DNA from: Nematostella vectensis
Taxonomy: Eukaryota; Cnidaria; Anthozoa; Actiniaria; Edwardsiidae
DNA length: 64,000 nt
Reading direction: 5' to 3'
Assembly: GCF_932526225.1 (NCBI RefSeq)
Contig: NC_064037.1
Span: 9,778,203 to 9,842,202, forward strand
In this document: positions 31,819 to 45,506 of the stretch, one piece after another
Position numbering within the stretch: the stretch's first letter is position 1
Layout of the letters: every line of letters begins with the position of its first letter
Translations under genes and position numbers: made by a program
Notes under the pieces: model-generated
The model's database searches: none
Told to the model about the DNA's origin: nothing
Seen by the model: the letters and a program-made list of their open reading frames with translations, nothing else

Positions 31819-32446
31819 CGCAGTGGCTATTTGCCCGACAGTCGGGAAAGGTCCAAACAGTCTTCAACTTATACAAATAACCCAGTAAATTGTCAACCTA
31901 CTGAATTCAAAGTATTTTACATTTGTTGAGAAAGGGCAAGTCAATCTGAGTTGAGCTTTGTTGTCGGTATTGAATGTTTTCTGTTGTTTAATGTACACTA
32001 TTAATCGTATCTTAGTACCACTTCAGTGCCACAATACTGCTAAATATCGCCAGTTCTCAATTTGCTTAAATATCACTGTAAATTGTCGACCTGTGAGTTC
32101 AAAATATTCTATATTAGTTTGTTATGGAAAAGCTTATCTGAGCTGAGCTTTTTTGTAGGAATTGAAAGTTTTTCCCTGCTTGTGGAACACCTTTCCCGAC
32201 TGTGTTATTGTAGCAGATAAAACTCAAGTGTCACTTTATAACGATTTGATGGTGTATTTAATCAAGGAAAAAAGTTCAATACCGACAACAAAGCTCAATT
32301 CAGATTCGCTTGCCCTTCCCAACAAATACACAATACTTTGAACTCAATAGGTCGACAATTTACTGGGTTAATTGAACATAGTGAAAACTGTCGGGCATTT
32401 GGTCCATTCAGGACCTTTCCCGAATGTCGGGCATTTAGACACTGCG
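31819..32446. repeat. Foldback/MITE element with long inverted ends
   Basis: The left part starts CGCAGTGGCTATTTGCCCGA and continues with GGGAAAGGTCC; the right part ends with the inverted counterpart (GGACCTTTCCCGA, TGTCGGGCATTTAG, ACTGCG). Inner segments are also inverted copies (GACAACAAAGCTCAATTCAG against CTGAGTTGAGCTTTGTTGTC). A related copy lies at 52190-52565. Confidence 0.7.
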
Positions 32447-33943
32447 TTTCCTTTACCCCTTTTATCGAACTCAAAAAAAGCAAATCTATCTGTTTAGTGA
32501 TTTTTTTTCTGCTTAGAAACCTGGTAATATTCTGCCAAACAGTTTGGCAAAATTCTACTTTGTCAAATTTGAATCAAAATGTAGGTTGAGGGCAAAATCG
32601 GGCTTATGTATTCATTTCTTCCATTGAATAACACTGTTGACGTGCACTATTTTACGATATCATTTACAAATCTAAAGAAATGCACTTCTAACAAAAATGA
32701 TACTAGTAGTAGATAAGATATGAGCGGCTGATCTGTATGGGCAATTGTGAAATTAATACTATAGATTGTATGCTTCTTATCGGTAATTGGGTCGCATTCC
32801 GAAATGCGGTGCGTGCCTAAAGAGAAGAAAGAGCATGAGCGGAAAACAGCAAGCCAAAATGCAAATTATTTTTAGTCATTGCCATACCGTCAAGGTGGCA
32901 ACAGCTCGTTTTGGTGTGTTCAAGAATTTGAGTTCATTGCTATTTAAGACAGTGCCAGGTCACTGTTTCTGAGGCATGGCAAAGTGAAAGGAAAAACGCG
33001 AAGGTGGAATTAGGAGACAACGAGAAGGACTCAAATATCGAAGACCTGTCCGTCCCACTCCACCACATGCCCGCAAAGACGTTAAACTTCTGGCTTAGTT
33101 AATTCATTTGCGAAGTTAAGAAGCGAAGTGGTTAGTAGTTCGCTTGTAGAGCATTGAGAGTAACTGCAAATTTGTTGTTAAATGACGGAAGTAAATGCTT
33201 TGTCGGAAATATGTCCTTGTGTTTTCTATGCTGATCAGTTGAAATATGTATCAACAGTTAATGCATACTAATTAGCTGAGCAGGGATCTGCATCAAAGGT
33301 TAATGGTACTGTTTAATAACTCATCAACCCCAGCCCTGCTATCTATTCAAACCCTCCCCGTGCTTGATCTCAGTAGAATTGTATTGGGGATTACAGCTGT
33401 GTACATGTGATCTGAATTCTGTGCTGGGATTGGTTTGCACCCTCATGCATAAATGATGAATTTTACAATAAATGATATAGTTATACATGGTTGAATATCC
33501 TTGGAAAAGACATATTAATATTTGGGCAAACGTTTTGAGGGCCTGGGTCAATAAGCTGTTTTCTTGTCGGAAACTTGTGTGTAACTATTTTCTATGAACT
33601 CTTACATCATTTATGTATGTCGAATTGTCATCTCATGATTGCTTGATAAAACCTGATATAATTCATTTTTTAAACTGTTTGTTTTCATCTTGTCAAACCC
33701 CGGAACCTCCTCCCCCTCGAAACAACCATCAACGAAACAATCATCAGCTGCCATTTTTGAGACATTTTTGTTATTACAATGTATGTAGCACCCCATACTT
33801 CTGTTGTATGCGAGAAAAACAACCTTTTATCCAAGAATTTCCGACAACATCTCGAACAAATGCGCCCGTACGCCTTACACAATAATTGAAATATATAACC
33901 ACAGTATTTTCTCATTTATGTGAAAACATCTCTCCAAATATAG
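32447..33943. other. Upstream region of the SLC22 gene, nothing else recognised
   Basis: AT-rich, without a supported ORF. Just before the SLC22 start the sequence AATATAG reads like a splice acceptor, so a 5' untranslated exon may lie in this interval. Confidence 0.4.
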
Positions 33944-36900
33944 ATGCCCGAGGAAGTCGGCCTTGTTGATCCTGAAAATAAAGATGACAAGGAAAAGCTG
34001 TACAAGGAATTCGATGATGTGTTCGAAAACGTGCGATCGTTCGGTACATACCAGCGCCTCCTGTATTTCCTGACTAATCTGATATGTATTCCCCTGATGG
34101 CGCAGTTCTCTTCCCTGGTATTCGTTATGGGCACGCCCCAGTTCCGATGTGCCACGCCCAACACTACCTGCCCGCCTAGCAAGTGTTGTGATAACTGTAC
34201 GGAGTATGTGTTTAAAGGACCTCTCAAGACTACAGTAGCAGAGGTAACAATCAATGATGATTACAACCACGTAATTATTCACAAGAAGTCAGAATTCTTT
34301 TTACAAAGGGTTCGTTACATTTAAAGATTTTATTTGTCTATTGTTATCTTGTGTGACGGGCGCAGCCATTTCTGATTTTTTTTTTTTTTGATTATTTTGT
34401 TTTTAATTTGCCATCCAGAAAGATCACGTGATCACTTAGCGCAAGTCCCCTATTGCTAAGCGCAAAATGATGTATGCACAGGTAACCCAAGCACTCGGTT
34501 TGTATTCTAGTACGCAAGAAAATTTGTATAGTGATAATATATAGATTTAGGCACTGCCTAAAAGCGGAGCCAGCGTACAATCTATTTAAGCCATATTATA
34601 ATAATCAATCAATCTTTTATTGAATATTTTAAATGTAAATACAATAAGGGAAAAGCCGAAGCCAGAGGCTTTTTAAGCTTAATACATTATATGTATGTAT
34701 ATATGCAATGTGTGAGTGAAGCCGTTCATAGAAGAATTCGTGATGCACAGGTGAAGAGTGGGATATGTATGTAGGTATATTTTTTTGTTGTTGTTTAACC
34801 CGGAGAAACTTGTTTGGGCGTATTTGGAGGTATCATCGATTACGGAACATTAAAGAATTATAGTTTTTTTTTTTTTTACAGCAAAATGGGTTTCTTTTTA
34901 TCAGCTCACAACACATTTCTAAACATAAGCATATTGCTTTTGCCAGTGAATGTGCTTCATACTTGCCTACACTGTCCAAATTCCCTTTCTTCCTTTCACA
35001 TTGCACTACTAGAATTTCTTGATTATTATAATTTTCTTTCAGTAAAAGGGTAATAAAAGTTATTTGGTAAAAATTACAAATATTGGCTAAACAGTTTTAT
35101 CAACCTTCTCTACTGTGTTTTTGTGGCTACTACTCTATTTGAATTGACACTATGTCTTGGGTATGGTTTGTAAAAAACACTGACCCTCCTTGAGGTGGTC
35201 CACGGACCCATATTGAAGCATCAGGGTGTCAAGGGTATGTACATCTGTTATTTTTGTGCTTAAACATAAAATAGGGCTCGGTGTGGCATTAAAAAAAGAT
35301 CACTTCCACGAATAGTGCTAAATTATCTGTGAAATAATTTCATGAAAGGTCAAATGGTACATTCTATACACCCATTTATTATGTTGACTAATAATGAGAG
35401 TACAGTGCTGTTGATTTTTGCAAATATCATCTCAGATTCAAATAATAGCTATTTCAAAAGTAGATTTCTCACAAACCCCTGTTGAGTTAATTAGTGCAAC
35501 TGGTAGTGGTTAATTAGTGCAATTGGAACTAAGAATTTTTTTTATTAGAAAACCCATTTATATCTAGAAATCTTATTTTTTTTTAGCAAGGGTCCATTTG
35601 CCAGGGGGCCAATTTTGGTCAGTGTTTTGTACCAGCCACTTTGTCAAAGGGTGAATGAAATAAATCACTCTAACTTGTTTTCAAAGTTTCTGACTACTTT
35701 AGTTTATTTTATTAGCTGGTTTAGTTTTTTTTATAACAAGTCTTCATTGGTAACTACTATCTTTTTGTTACTTAGCTGTATTAATGAATGCATCCTGTCC
35801 TAGCATCATGCCTCTAAAGCTGGCAGCTGGGATTCATCTGAAAAAAAAAAGGAGAAAAGTGACAAAAAGCTACGGAATAATACTCAAGATATAAATGTTA
35901 TGCTGCACAAAACCTAATTAATAAACCTAAAATTAAAAATAATTCCAAGTAACATTAAGAATAGAAGATTAGTAATTTAATTATTAAGTCTGTTTTTTTA
36001 GGGGCTGATGTCAGCTAGATGTTGAATGGCCCTTTTAATAGGAAAAGCTGTAGAAAAAGAGTCATAAGGGAAATGTGTAGGTATAGCAGATCTTTTAAAA
36101 ACCTGTAACCCCTTATGAACCTTTTTTTTTTCTAGAATTAAACCAAAATTCATTTTAAATTTCAAATGTTCTTCGAACTCACAAAAAAACTAAAACCGGT
36201 CCTCGCTCGATATCTTTCACAAAAGAGCTGACAGAACTTAAATGTGATGTGGAATTTCCAGATGAAAAATCGTTCTTTATTTACTTACAGGGAAAAAGTT
36301 ATTCCTTGTAAAGCGGATTATAGTTCACTTCTTGAATTAAGGTAATGGTACCTATTATCGGACACTTTAGATTTACGCTAAAATATCTCGCGTACAAAAC
36401 ACAATTGAGTCTTAGGTTTTACAGCTAGAAATCTAGATTAATAGTCAGTAATTATAATAATTCGACCAATTTAACAAAAATTCGATGGTTAAATTTGGGA
36501 GAAAACAATCGTTCGTAAGACGTGTTGTGAAGCCCTATTATCGGATACCTAGCCCTATTATCGGACACCCTAGCCCTATTATCGGACAGCAGATTTCTTC
36601 TCAAAATCCAACGGGAAAATCATTTTTCATTTTCATTAAAATATTGCAGACAATAATTGTTGACATATGTACTTTGCAAAACTCACGACAGTTTTTAGTT
36701 TGAGACTCTTTCTTCTCCGTAGCAAGCAATTCAAAACACAAGCATCGCGCGCGTGACAAACTGCACGGCGAAATGTGCGTTTGCTCATCGATCGCCCAAA
36801 TTAACGTTGAATCGTTCGATGATTGCTCGACTGTCCGATAATAGGGCACCGAGGTTAGGTACGAGCAATTCGAGCTATTCCAAAGTAGCGACTTTCATCA

Positions 36901-39900
36901 CGATCGGTAAATCTTGGACTTTTTTACGGCTTCTTTTCGTCCTCGCGTATTCATGTCAAAGTGAGGATTTCAATCGCCATTTTGCGGTGCGTGAGAGAAA
37001 ATTATTTCTAGTTTTGCGAAACAATAAACACTCGTAAAAAGCTTCGGAATACATGTTTTCTGAATGTTGTTTTTTCGACTCGATGGGTCATTTTTCGGCG
37101 TGTTTTCCTATTGTTTGAGATATTTACAGTCCGATAATAGGGCACTGTCCGATAATAGGTACCACTACCTTAATTAAAGGCAAAGAAATAACAACATTTT
37201 CTAAAAAAGGATGCGACATTTGTTTACTGATAATCAATCGCACAATTACCACTTGATCTTCCTATCCTTTTTATGGGATAATGGATAGACAAACTAGCTA
37301 AATTACTAGTTAGGAAAGGCCCTCACATGGCTTCAACTGTTAATCTTATTGAGTGCTAGAAATATGTCAACACGAGTTTTTCATAGCTCCGACGAAATTT
37401 ATAAATTGAAGTCTTACTTACCTTTTTTTCCAAACACATCGTTTGTCCCTCCGTTCATCGTTTGTACGTCTTTATATTATAAAATTGTTAAGATGTGCCG
37501 ATTTTCTTTCTTGGTTTTAGCCACGACGAAAATAATGCAAAAACGTTATCCACAATACTCTTGGTGTCGGCCGCGAGTTAGAAGAACAAAAACGCGGGAG
37601 AAATTAGACGCAGGGTTCCCGTGAGTGTAAATACAAAACCACTAAAAACTAAATTATTGTAAGTTTTGCTGTACCTTTCAGGGTTTTATTAAGTATGTAG
37701 CATTCTCGGATAGTGCTAAAATATATTCTTGTATAATGTTTTCACTGAAGTGACGTTTTACGAAGTTATCGCAAATTGTGCTGGCTCCACGGGCAGGCGG
37801 GCAGACGGCCGACACCACAGGGTACCCGCGCGATGACCAAAAAAACTGAGTCGCATAGTAGTTATATACCATTTCTGTAATATCGAAAAAATGCTCTAAA
37901 TCACCTCGAAATCAGTAAGCAGTACGCTCTAAGGTTAAGCTAAACAGCTGGAGGAAGCAAAAGTCGCCATCCCTTTTTTGCGTAGGAAAACTTTGCATGG
38001 ATTTTCCACTTCGCCGACCTCGAGTATTCTGTCACGATGCTTGAACCGACCACCCGTGCAAATATATTTCCCCGCCCTACCCCGGACCAATCAAAACCAC
38101 TTGATAAAATCTTATGCAAGATTTTATCAAGTGGTTTTGATAGGTCCGGGGTAGGGCTAGGAGATGCAGTTGCTTTGAAGTGCGGTTACCAAGCCAACCA
38201 AAATGTCAGTTGGGTGCACGGCTGGTCGGTTCAAGCATCGTGACAGAGCGCTTGAGGCACAGTTTTTCTACGCAAAAAAGGGATGGCGACCTTTGCTTCT
38301 TTCAGCTGTTTAGCTTAAGAGGTGATTTTGAGCATTTTTTCGATATTTTTAGGGCCAAATTCTCGGAGACCTCGGGCTACGGAAAAAACTCTACATATCA
38401 AACATATTCCCCATGGATAGTGTCCTTCGTTTGTATTACCTTATATGGGCATTGGTGCCCATATTTAGAAACGCTAAACTTTTTTCGCTCCCTGATCTCC
38501 AGAAAACATGGTAAAAAATGCTGATTCCTGTCAATTTGAGACTCGCGGCGAGAGTTTGTCAAGAAAAAATTGATCGCTTGGTCAAATCTTTATCTCACTA
38601 ATCTTGAAATGCCCTGATACCCAGGCCTCCAAGAGATTGACCGAGCAGGTTTGAAGGTCACCCAAATATTGATATGGGGCGCAACCTTCTCTCTTTCTTC
38701 TTCTCTCGTCGTGTATGGGTGCTAAAAGGAAAACGAGTAAGTAAAAATGGGCCCTAATACTCAGGAGAAAACGCAAAAAGACAATAATAAATTAAATCCA
38801 CTATGAAGTCTATTTTCTTTAATTTTCGATTTTTTCACCACTATACAAATTCTCTTGCTACTAGGATACAAACCGAGTGCTTGGGTTACCTGTGGTGTGT
38901 GCTGCTTGAAAACCATTTGTAATACGCTGTTAAGTAAAGAGACACCTTTATTAAATTTTCACTTTTATGATCATCACAAAGTAACGGGATATTTTACTTG
39001 TGACAATAAATTGGCTAACACAATGTATATTTTTTATTGTAGTGGAACCTGATTTGTGACCGCGCGTACCTGGGCGCCACTCTCCAGTCGTGCTATTTTG
39101 TGGGGATGTTGATTGGCTCGTTGGTCGGTGGCGTCCTCTCGGACTTGTTTGGACGCAAGAAATGCATTTTTTTCTTCAGCGCCTTTTTGGTAACTATCTA
39201 GAAACGCATTCATTTTTTTAAATTAGCTTTTTGCAGTTCTAAATTAGCCCATTCCGAACCAATTAAGCCCAAAACAATTTAATACATACCAGAGAAACCA
39301 ACTAAAGCCAAGCCAGAACAGTCAAGACTTGATCATATCAGACCCGTCATGGCAAACCAATTTCAACGTTTCACCGACTAATTCAACCCAGCCCAACTTT
39401 ACCCACCCAGACCATTCCGGCCCATCCCAACACAACACAACCCAGACAAGACCAGACCCCAGACCCCAGACCCCAGACCTGACTGCGCCCGTCACCCCAG
39501 AAACGACGGAAAAATTTAATTTATTCCGAGCAAGTTTCTATCTTATTTTACATAAAAATTGGCTTTATGCGAGCAACATCGAGCGCCCTGCTTGTTTGCT
39601 GAAGTGATGTAATTGACACATTGATATGGATTTTTCCGGCCACGTTTGAGTGACATTTTATTATTGAATAATTAAAAAAAATAGATCAAGGTAATTGTAT
39701 TACGCATTAATTCCGTCACTTCGGCAAAGGTGGTGACGAGAAACCGCCACCCACCTCTGCAAAAATGACTTACAACAGAGAAATAACCAGACATGAATGC
39801 AGGCTGATGGGGAGGCGGAGGGAAATCTCTTTCGGGATGGCTACTCTGCACGTCTGAATCGTTCGTTATCTCTGAGGAGAAGGCGCACAAGGGTTCACAA

Positions 39901-42695
39901 GGGTTCACAAGGGTTATTATAGTGGCCAACCCACGTGCCTTATGTGAAAATGATATCCGGATATTCCCCGCTGTCGCAATCAACCTGATCTAGTGAAACT
40001 ATAATTAAACCTTACTCGAGATAAATTCCACTACACCGTGGGACAATGTTAATTTATTTAAATTGAACTAAACACTTTCTGAAAAACAAAATTCTGGCTT
40101 GTTTCGTAAGCGCTGAATACCTTGCTTCTTGTTGCGGTTATTTTGGCGCTGCTTGTCTGCCACCCTTACAACCACGTGACCTCTTAAAGGTCACTATTGG
40201 GGCCCAACCAAACTCAGACCAAACAATCCTTAACCAAATCGATGCTTCTCAGCTTAGTCAGATCAACTCAACCTATGCAAACCAAACTAAACCAATCCGA
40301 ACCCAACCCAACCCATTCAAAATAAACACAGCCAAAAAAAGAATAAATAAAAACCCTGACATAGCCCAAACAAACCCAGGGAATCCAAGACATATGGATA
40401 TACATTTTTTGAATTTCAATTCAGACGGTGTTTGGGGGAGCATCTTCGTTTGTGCATCATCCCGTGGCCTTTGCTGTGCTTCGTGTCTTCGTCGGCATCA
40501 GTCTTACTAGTGTCATGCTTACACAGTTTGTGTACGTCATGGAGATTGTAGGACCTCGATATCGGACGATGGCCAGTAATGTCATGGACATCTTCTGGTA
40601 TGGAGGTGCTTGCTTTCTTATTCTGTTCGCGTACCTTCTTCCGGCCTGGCGTTGGCTCTCGCTGGTCTACACGCTACCGATAGCATTAATTCTACCGTTC
40701 TGGCCGTAAGTATAAGCTGCTTGTAGATGTCTAAAAGTATCTAAAAATATTTACATGCCATCTATTGTTTTTAAGAACTCTATAAGACCTTCACCGTTTG
40801 TATAGATCCTTACTCGGCCCTCTCCTATTCTCGGTCCACTTCTATTTATATTTATTCAGCTGGATCCCCGAGACTCCGCGATGGCTGGCAGCTAACGGCT
40901 CACTGGACGAGGCCCATCGCATCTTAATGAAGTTCGGAGGAAGCAAGGGAAAGTCATTGGACTCGGCGCAGCTCAGAGCTTTACTCGACCAAATCAGACA
41001 AGACCAAATCGAACGCATCGTGAAAGCCAAGAAAGATACGCCTGTGGACATGTTCCGGACGAGCAAGATGAGAAAGTTTTCTCTGATTGTTTGTCTTCAC
41101 TGGTAAAGAACTCACTCAATTTTACTCGCGAAGATTCTAAAGCTTTTGTGATTTTGAGAGATTGAAAAGTTTTCTCTAATTGTTTGTCTTCACTGGCAAA
41201 GAACTTGCAATTTCACTAACGCAGATTCTAAAACTGTTGCGACTTTGAAGCGTGAGCAAGAGTTTTTGGGAGATTACAAATTGCAGTGATTCATCGCTAC
41301 ATGCAACCTTTATTTCTTTTACAGGTTTGTTACTGCCCTGCTTGGCTTTGGAATTTTTCTTTTCATAATGCAGCTTGCTGGCAACATCTATATCAACTAT
41401 TTCATCATGCGATTCTTGACACTGCTAAGGGTGTTCCTAAGCTGGCTCCTGTACGCTAAGTACGTAATACATAAACCACACATTACATGTTAAGCCCGTC
41501 ACACTTCAAGACACATCCTTTCTTTTTTTTTTCCTTACTTTTTTCGCATCCTTTAATTAAACTTACCTTATTTGTTGTTTTTTAAGGTTCGGTAGGCGTT
41601 TGGTTTTTGGTGGATTCATGACTGGAGCAGGTGTCATTTGTCTGATTGTGCTGGCAATATACCAAGGTACTTGAACCTTCTTGTCATTTACCTTAAACAT
41701 AATAATCCAAGACGTCACCCTCACCTTTCTTACCACAGACTACCCACTCGTCACTACTGGAATAGCTATTGCAGTCAAAATTATGATTGATTGTAATTGG
41801 GCTGGAATTTACCTAATGACCTCTGAAGTTTTCCCAACTGTACTTAGGTAAGTCGTCGCCGCTACTGAAAAATCTTCTGCGCTCTTGCTCTGTTTGATTT
41901 TTCTTTTAACATCTCTAGATTTCATGATTACAGAGTACACGCTTGACTAGTTATCTTCAACACAGGAATACCGCGATGGGGATGGGTTCATGCAGCGCTC
42001 GTATAGCAGCAATTCTAGCACCCTACATCGTCATGACGGTAAGATACCATTCAAGGCTCAAAAGCAGCACCGCCATGACGGAAAGTTAGTATTGCACTTT
42101 CTTAAACACCGCCATGACGTATGCTCCCAATTAACCACATTGAAAAAAAAACACCCTTAATAACTATTCCTTTTAGCCAACGATTGTTTTCTAGCCCATT
42201 ATATCAGTTGCAGCAGCATCCTGAAAAGTTATAGTCTCCAAACTTTACCATTTTAAGCAGCTGTTAATATAAATTATCAATTTCCAAACCATTGCAATGA
42301 CAGTAGGTATGAGAAATTTCAACAAAATTGATTGTGATGCAATACGTTGCAAATTTTTTAAGACAGTTTTTTTAAACATTTAAAACATTTATACATAAGA
42401 TAAGAAACATCTTGAAGTAATTGAATGATGTGTTTCTCAGGGTCAGTTACCAGGCCTCTCACTTGCCCTCCCGGTCACCATATTTGGCGTGTGCGCCATT
42501 GTTGGTGGTATAGCAACCTACTGGCTTCCCGAGACGCTCTTCGCGCCGATGCGTCAGACGGTGGAGGAGGCGGATGCAGCTGATGACGATTATCGGCTAG
42601 TCTGTTGGGGGAAACCGCTGACACGGAAAGGAGACCCGAAGACGGCTCAAGTCAAAGAATCAGAAGGATATTCAAAGGTCCCGTTAGACTGTTAG
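33944..42695 (+). CDS. SLC22-family organic ion transporter, nine coding exons, complete
   Basis: Exons 33944-34243, 39043-39189, 40425-40705, 40860-41102, 41325-41459, 41587-41666, 41739-41847, 41966-42038, 42441-42695. They sum to 1623 bp with matching phases, giving 540 aa, the usual SLC22 size. Start MPEEVGLVDPENK; helix 1 follows RSFGTYQRLLYFLTNLICIP; the large extracellular loop has six or more Cys and N-glycosylation sites (NTTC, NCTE). LICDRAYLGATLQSCYF and GGVLSDLFGRKK (MFS signature between helices 2 and 3) come next, then VMEIVGPRYRTMAS, WIPETPRWL (the SLC22 PESPRW motif), a helical intracellular loop, EVFPTVLRN, and the terminal YWLPETLFAPMRQTVEEAD. SLC22 proteins move organic cations, anions or carnitine across the plasma membrane; the substrate cannot be told from sequence alone. 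All introns have GT/AG ends; intron 1 is about 4.8 kb and full of transposons. Confidence 0.92.
36337..37173. repeat. Non-autonomous TTAA element (piggyBac-like), 837 bp
   Basis: Bounded by TTAA on both sides. The left end reads GGTAATGGTACCTATTATCG and the right end is its inverted counterpart (CCGATAATAGGTACCACTACC shares all but one base). Sub-terminal copies of CCTATTATCGGAC occur at 36535-36595 and, inverted, near 36835 and 37128. TTAA target duplication is the mark of piggyBac-type transposons. There is no transposase ORF. Confidence 0.65.
37879..38347. repeat. Foldback element, near-perfect 0.23-kb inverted arms
   Basis: The arms begin AATATCGAAAAAATGCTC at 37879 and end with the reverse complement at 38347. 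Internal matched blocks include TAAGCTAAACAGCTG, GTCGCCATCCCTTTTTTGCG, CACGATGCTTGAACCGACC and, at the centre, GATAAAATCTTATGCAAGAT. The left arm has a short insertion (about 37911-37936) relative to the right. It lies in SLC22 intron 1. Confidence 0.8.
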
Positions 42696-42931
42696 ATATG
42701 AAAAAATGTAGGCGTTACTGAAATTCTCTCAAGACAGCCTTATTAGTAATATTAACTAGTGATAAAATTAATTTTGTAACTATCGAAACCCATCAAGGAC
42801 AAGTGATGAGGTTGCATCATAAGAAGAGTAGTTTATTACTCATGTTGTTCAATTTTGTACTTTTCTTCGTCTACACACAAGATGCCCAGGCTACTTGATT
42901 ATGTAATACAGGAAATGGTAATGTATTACGG

Positions 42932-43390
42932 TCATTGTAAATTTCTACAGCAAGTGCCACATCTATAATTGGGTTATTGACTTAAGTACTTGGTCGACAC
43001 TTTATGTAAAGGCTTTGAAAGCAAATTGTTAGCTTATACCTTTTCGATCGAGTCCGTTAACTGTAACCCCCTCTGACTCAAATCTCTTCAGAGCTCGAGT
43101 AAGCAAGGTAATCACAGTATTATTAAGGATAATTACTTTTTCATTAAAGAACTCATGCACAATACACTATCACCGCCTAAAAAATATCTTTCAACCAAAT
43201 ATCGTTGATAAAGGATGTCATTTCTAAGTATAAACAATGACAGACGAGTGCATCATCAGTTTCCTTTAATGTGACATTCGAGGTCACAGGTGCGAGAACA
43301 AGGCCGATGGAGGGAGGGGTTAGGGGGGAGGGGAAGGGAAAGGGGCGAGATCATTGTAAATTTCTACAGTAAGTGCCACATCTATAGTTG
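42932..43390. repeat. 40-bp direct repeat pair
   Basis: TCATTGTAAATTTCTACAGC with the following AAGTGCCACATCTATA occurs at 42932-42971 and 43351-43390 with one or two differences. Confidence 0.65.
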
Positions 43391-44569
43391 AGCTGACTCG
43401 TTTTAACGATCTAATTGCGGTAGCAATAATAACCTGTAAATCAAGTAAACGAAAATTGTGTTGGTAGTAGTAGAGCTGTGGAGGTGCGCGCTATGATTAT
43501 TATGATGATGACGATGTTCATGATGATAATAACGATGTTGGTGATGATGGTGTTGCTATGATTATAATGATGATGATGAGAAGGAGGAGTGGATGTGGTG
43601 GCCATGATGATACAAAATAAATAGCAGATTTATTTTTGCTTTACTGAAATAAAAATCGCCCTTGCATGAAGCTCATTATAGATTTTAGAATGTTTTATTG
43701 CTGCATTTAGCATATTAAAAACATATTTTGCCTGCAAAGACTTTCATCGGTGATTTTCGGCTTTCGACATCGATACATATTGTATATAGTATGGCTACAA
43801 AATAAACAGTCACTTTTTCTTGATCTTTTTTACCATTTCTGGTAGATCTGTGAAAAAAAGGTGATGATAGGATTAGTACTCTCGTAAACGGAAAAAAAAG
43901 TATAAAAGCTCGAGTTTTGTGTATGGCTTGCAAATTGCCCTTCTTTACCTCCACACCATTATTTATCCTCCCTCCCTCCCTACCTGCCTGCCTAACAGAG
44001 GTAATATCCACTTACTTTGTTCCCTTGCTAATGACTTGGGATCATTGACAATTCTAAGTTTCTGCGTGAACTCTCCTCTAGTTGCCAAACACAAAAAAGT
44101 ACATAAGATTCAGAAATGCAAATCAAATCAAGTGATATTTCTTGGAAAAGCTAGTATAAAGCATACCGCGAAAAATAAAAATGAATATTCAATGGAGCAA
44201 ATGCATGTACTCAGAAGTGAGAATGTTTTATCAAGCTGTAGCAGGGGGAGTGGCCGAGAAAAATTACTAGTAGGGGCGTGGCTATGTCCCCCTTAGAATA
44301 ATCACAAATAGTTATGTGTAGCTCGCCTCTAGTGCATGAGTATTATACCTCATGAAGGGTGTTATCATCTTGATAAGAAGCTTAAGTTTAAACTCTGGTT
44401 TGTAGATTATCATCTTTTCAAGTTTCTTAAGATATCTGAAAGAAGAATAAAAAAGGTATGACTCGATTTTGAACTCTGCAACTGTCAGAATCTGGGTTTT
44501 CTTCTCCATATCGTTCTATCACGAGGTGTGTGGTAGTGATGTCTTGACTCGCGCGTGCGAATGTTTGGC

Positions 44570-44779
44570 TTAGGGCGCGTTTTTTTGCTCGTGATTCTGG
44601 AATGAGAATGATTAGAATAGAAAAAGCGCGTGTTCGTTTGTCCTGCCTTCCCATTCCGGAATGGAATAAAGGCCATATCACCCATTCTGATAGCTGTAGC
44701 AGAATGACTTGAATGCCATTCTGAACATTCTCTACCAACCACTCCCATTCCAGAATGATAGGAAAAAACCGCACCCTTA
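44570..44779. repeat. MITE-like element with about 45-bp imperfect inverted ends
   Basis: The left end TAGGGCGCGTTTTTTTGCTC with GATTCTGGAATGAGAATG is mirrored at the right by CATTCTGGAATGGGAGTG and TAAGGGTGCGGTTTTTTCC on the minus strand. The inner part repeats CATTCCGGAATGG-type palindromes. The TAGGG-like ends suggest a hAT-type origin, unproven. Confidence 0.55.
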
Positions 44780-45506
44780 GACTTTAATGACATGAATTAA
44801 ATGCTTGATGTGTGGCTCACAACCCCCCTAAACAGGGAAAAATTGGAACGCTTCACGAATTTGGGTGTCATCCTTATCCGTATATGGATAACAACAAGCT
44901 AAAGGAATCTTGAAAAAACACCATTGTTATCCGTTGGCTTGCGCGTAGACACAACATACGTGAAATGAATGAAAAAAAGAAGAAAGTGGGAGGGCTGGTA
45001 TAACACGCCCGAAGGAAGCCCAGAACTAGTAAATGATGGTTTCTTTCCTCATGCCAAAAAACATCGCATTCTCCTCTCAGGGGTAGGGTCGGGGGGAGGC
45101 AGTTAGACTCACTTGTCTTGTAGATGGTCGTAAAACTTGCCCATCCATCGTAATGTCATCATGTGCGTGTTCGGTACATCTAGGCAGCGGTATACAAGAA
45201 TAAATCTATCCGTTTTGACATTCTGTTCCAGGAAACTCTCCGTAAATCTGCCGCGAAATGAGATGTTTTTGGAATCTTGTGACTCCTTTCGGTCATAACA
45301 ACTATAGCGCGGTGCAGCAGGAAGTACAGTTTTGGAGGCATAGCTCGCTTAAATACAAGTATTGTTTATGGTATAGCTAACACGGTAGAGACAATCTTCT
45401 AACACACTACTAGCACAACAAAGTATTCTATAATGCAGTAGTGTTTAGCTTGGTACCATACAGTATTGTTCGGCAAGGTACGCTAGAGCACATTTTAGTA
45501 AAGTGT

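Larger units (their letters stand above)
34475..38896. repeat. Inverted repeat pair (about 60 bp) bounding most of SLC22 intron 1
   Basis: 34475-34535 contains AGGTAACCCAAGCACTCGGT followed by TTGTATTCTAGTA; 38836-38896 contains the reverse complement (ACCGAGTGCTTGGGTTACCT). Similarity runs about 58 bp. They may be the ends of a 4.4-kb element nested with others, or two single elements in opposite orientation. No transposase ORF lies between. Confidence 0.6.
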
